DNA of 64,000 nt from RHLJ01 sp965212165 (GTDB lineage: Bacteria; Bacteroidota; Rhodothermia; Balneolales; Balneolaceae): contig OZ243096.1 in the NCBI GenBank assembly GCA_965212165.1, positions 2,294,001 to 2,358,000 on the forward strand, written 5' to 3'. Below the pieces are notes generated by a model. The model did no database searches. It had not been told where the DNA came from and saw nothing but the letters and a program-made list of their open reading frames with translations. The position numbers and the translations under genes were made by a program. Below, piece after piece: positions 62,797-64,000 of the stretch (position 1 is the stretch's first letter; every line of letters starts with the position of its first letter).

Positions 62797-63980
62797 TGTT
62801 ATATACTATTCTGACCTCCATTTTATTATTCTATGCTATCTATACGTTAGCTTTGGTCTTATTTGCATTGATTTATAAACCTCCTTTTTATACTAGAGAG
62901 AGTAGTAAAGATTATTCACTATTAATCTTTTATCCGGCATATAAAGCCGATAAAAAACTTATTGAAAATTTAAACTATATGAGAAGTCAAGTTTCTATGA
63001 TAAATGCAAAGTTCTATGTATTGTCACAAGATTCTGATCTGGAAATTGACCAAGAATTAGAATCTTTTTCTGACTATTTCGATAGTAAGTCTTTTTCACA
63101 TCTAAAAGGGAATTCATACCATCATGCTTTGGAATTTGCAGTTAAACAAATTGAGTTAATATCTAAAGACAATGGGATAAATTTCGATTCAATATTAATT
63201 ATGGATCCTGATAATACAATGAATTCATTTTCAATAAGAAAACTAATTCAAGGTAGAATCCACGGATCTGATGTTGTACTTAGTAAAAGAGCTTCAATCA
63301 GCCAAAATGATTCTATTTCATTATTTGATGGACTCTCTGAAAGGCTAAACGACTATATGTTAAGAAGGTCAAAACATGTTTTAGGTTTAACACCAGAGTT
63401 AAGTGGGAGTGGGATGATGGTTGAAACCGAATTATTTACGAAAGCAGTTTTGAAGTTGGATAAAAAAGCTCCTGGGATGGATAAACAATTGCTTATTAAT
63501 ATGATGTTTGATCGGGAAAACTTGAACATCACTTTTGATGAAGAAGCAATTGTATATGATGAAAAAACAACGGATCCAAATTCCTTTAATAGACAAAGAT
63601 TAAGATGGTTTGGTAATCAATATTACAATGCCAAAAAATTTACTATTCAACTTTTATCAAGTGGTAGATTATCGTTAATTGATTATGCTATTGTGTTATG
63701 CCGACCTCCTCGTTCATTTCAAATGGTAGGGTCTTTCATATTAATTCCAATAGATTTACTGCTTTTTTACTTTAATTTAATTCAATTCCCTTTATTAACA
63801 ACTTCTGCAGTTTTTCTTGGTCTATCTTTAATTATTTTCCTTAATAAAGAGGGGCTTTTATCTCAATTATTAAAATTGATTTTTCCAATGATAAAAACTT
63901 CAATGATAAATGGATTAACAGTTTTAAAAAGTTTGAAATCAGATAATGAAGGTTCTTTCATTCATACTCGAAAAAAATAA
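62796..63980 (+). CDS. membrane-bound family 2 glycosyltransferase
   Basis: A 394-residue protein with an N-terminal TM (about 3-27) and C-terminal TMs (about 310-352). The GT2 core shows an acidic DPD motif in ILIMDPDNT (about 138-140), SGSGMMVETELF and QRLRWFGNQYY (QxxRW, about 268). These are features of processive or membrane-bound GT2 enzymes such as cellulose/hyaluronan-synthase-like proteins. Its start overlaps the preceding stop by 1 base (TAATG), so it is coupled to the Wzz-like gene in the same exopolysaccharide operon. Confidence 0.88.
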   Translation: MLYTILTSILLFYAIYTLALVLFALIYKPPFYTRESSKDYSLLIFYPAYKADKKLIENLNYMRSQVSMINAKFYVLSQDSDLEIDQELESFSDYFDSKSFSHLKGNSYHHALEFAVKQIELISKDNGINFDSILIMDPDNTMNSFSIRKLIQGRIHGSDVVLSKRASISQNDSISLFDGLSERLNDYMLRRSKHVLGLTPELSGSGMMVETELFTKAVLKLDKKAPGMDKQLLINMMFDRENLNITFDEEAIVYDEKTTDPNSFNRQRLRWFGNQYYNAKKFTIQLLSSGRLSLIDYAIVLCRPPRSFQMVGSFILIPIDLLLFYFNLIQFPLLTTSAVFLGLSLIIFLNKEGLLSQLLKLIFPMIKTSMINGLTVLKSLKSDNEGSFIHTRKK

Positions 63981-63982
63981 GG

Positions 63983-64000
63983 ATGAGAGAGATTGTAGAT
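63983..64000 (+). CDS. start of a further gene, cut by the window edge
   Basis: An ATG at 63983, 2 bases after the previous stop, opens a frame of six codons (MREIVD) to the window end. The tight spacing fits the next gene of the exopolysaccharide operon. Nothing can be said of its product. Confidence 0.35.

Overview
The window is a contiguous piece of a bacterial chromosome with low G+C (about one third by eye). It carries 61 protein genes that look intact, one of them cut by the left edge, plus an 18-base start of another gene at the right edge. There are also two broken genes and one tRNA. I see no prophage, insertion sequence, integrase or CRISPR array. Gene content points to the Bacteroidota/Balneolota (FCB) side of the tree: a monomeric NADP isocitrate dehydrogenase, a GWxTD-domain secreted protein, Bacteroidota-type THUMP-like methyltransferase and sugar-transferase genes, several Cys-anchored lipoproteins, weak Shine-Dalgarno sequences and promoter-like TATCTTTTG boxes. 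A marine Balneolales-like organism is my best guess, but that is inference.

Left part (1-7.5 kb, minus strand): a translation and division block, thrS-infC-rpmI-rplT, then a hairpin terminator, then pheS-pheT, a coiled-coil gene and zapA. infC starts on a non-AUG codon (AUC) and is easily missed. A tRNA-Val(GAC) with its own terminator follows. From 7.5 to 9.8 kb lie nusB, a Ser/Thr-type phosphatase and ychF.

9.8-23.2 kb: a TVP38/VTT membrane protein and a DUF3095 cyclase-like protein; an operon of deoC, a full aldehyde dehydrogenase, a second aldehyde dehydrogenase truncated before its catalytic residues, and a SPOR lipoprotein; a decayed histidine-kinase ATPase fragment; a DUF1761 membrane protein; a glycosyltransferase abutting an HEGGH membrane protein; a YfcE-like phosphoesterase; a carotenoid desaturase; a THUMP-like methyltransferase; an RhlE helicase; and a cold-shock protein.

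23.4-37.4 kb: a secreted serine hydrolase, aldo/keto reductase, SMP-30-like lactonase and a DEFD-box helicase; an operon of three exported amidohydrolases, two of which have lost the metal-binding histidines; then an Omp85 protein, a cyclic-nucleotide-fold protein, rlmD and a DUF2795 protein.

37.5-50.4 kb: a long plus-strand run of tatA, gatA, an SDR, a glutaminyl-cyclase-like M28 lipoprotein, prmA, ppx and an ECF sigma factor; a 331-base palindrome-rich gap; a minus-strand run of a GWxTD protein, pdxA, a methyltransferase, ftsE and queG; and a methylcrotonyl-CoA-carboxylase-like beta subunit.

50.4-64 kb: an orphan lipoprotein, a small membrane protein, a GH10 xylanase, a frameshifted small gene, a CPBP protease, a GH13 amylase and icd. 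The window ends in the start of an exopolysaccharide locus: a phosphoglycosyl transferase, a half-size TolC-like protein, a Wzz/BY-kinase-like protein with a degenerate P-loop, and a membrane glycosyltransferase. The strongest leads are the amidohydrolase operon with two apparent pseudoenzymes, the exopolysaccharide locus with its start-codon hairpin and degenerate kinase, and the DeoC/twin aldehyde dehydrogenase operon.
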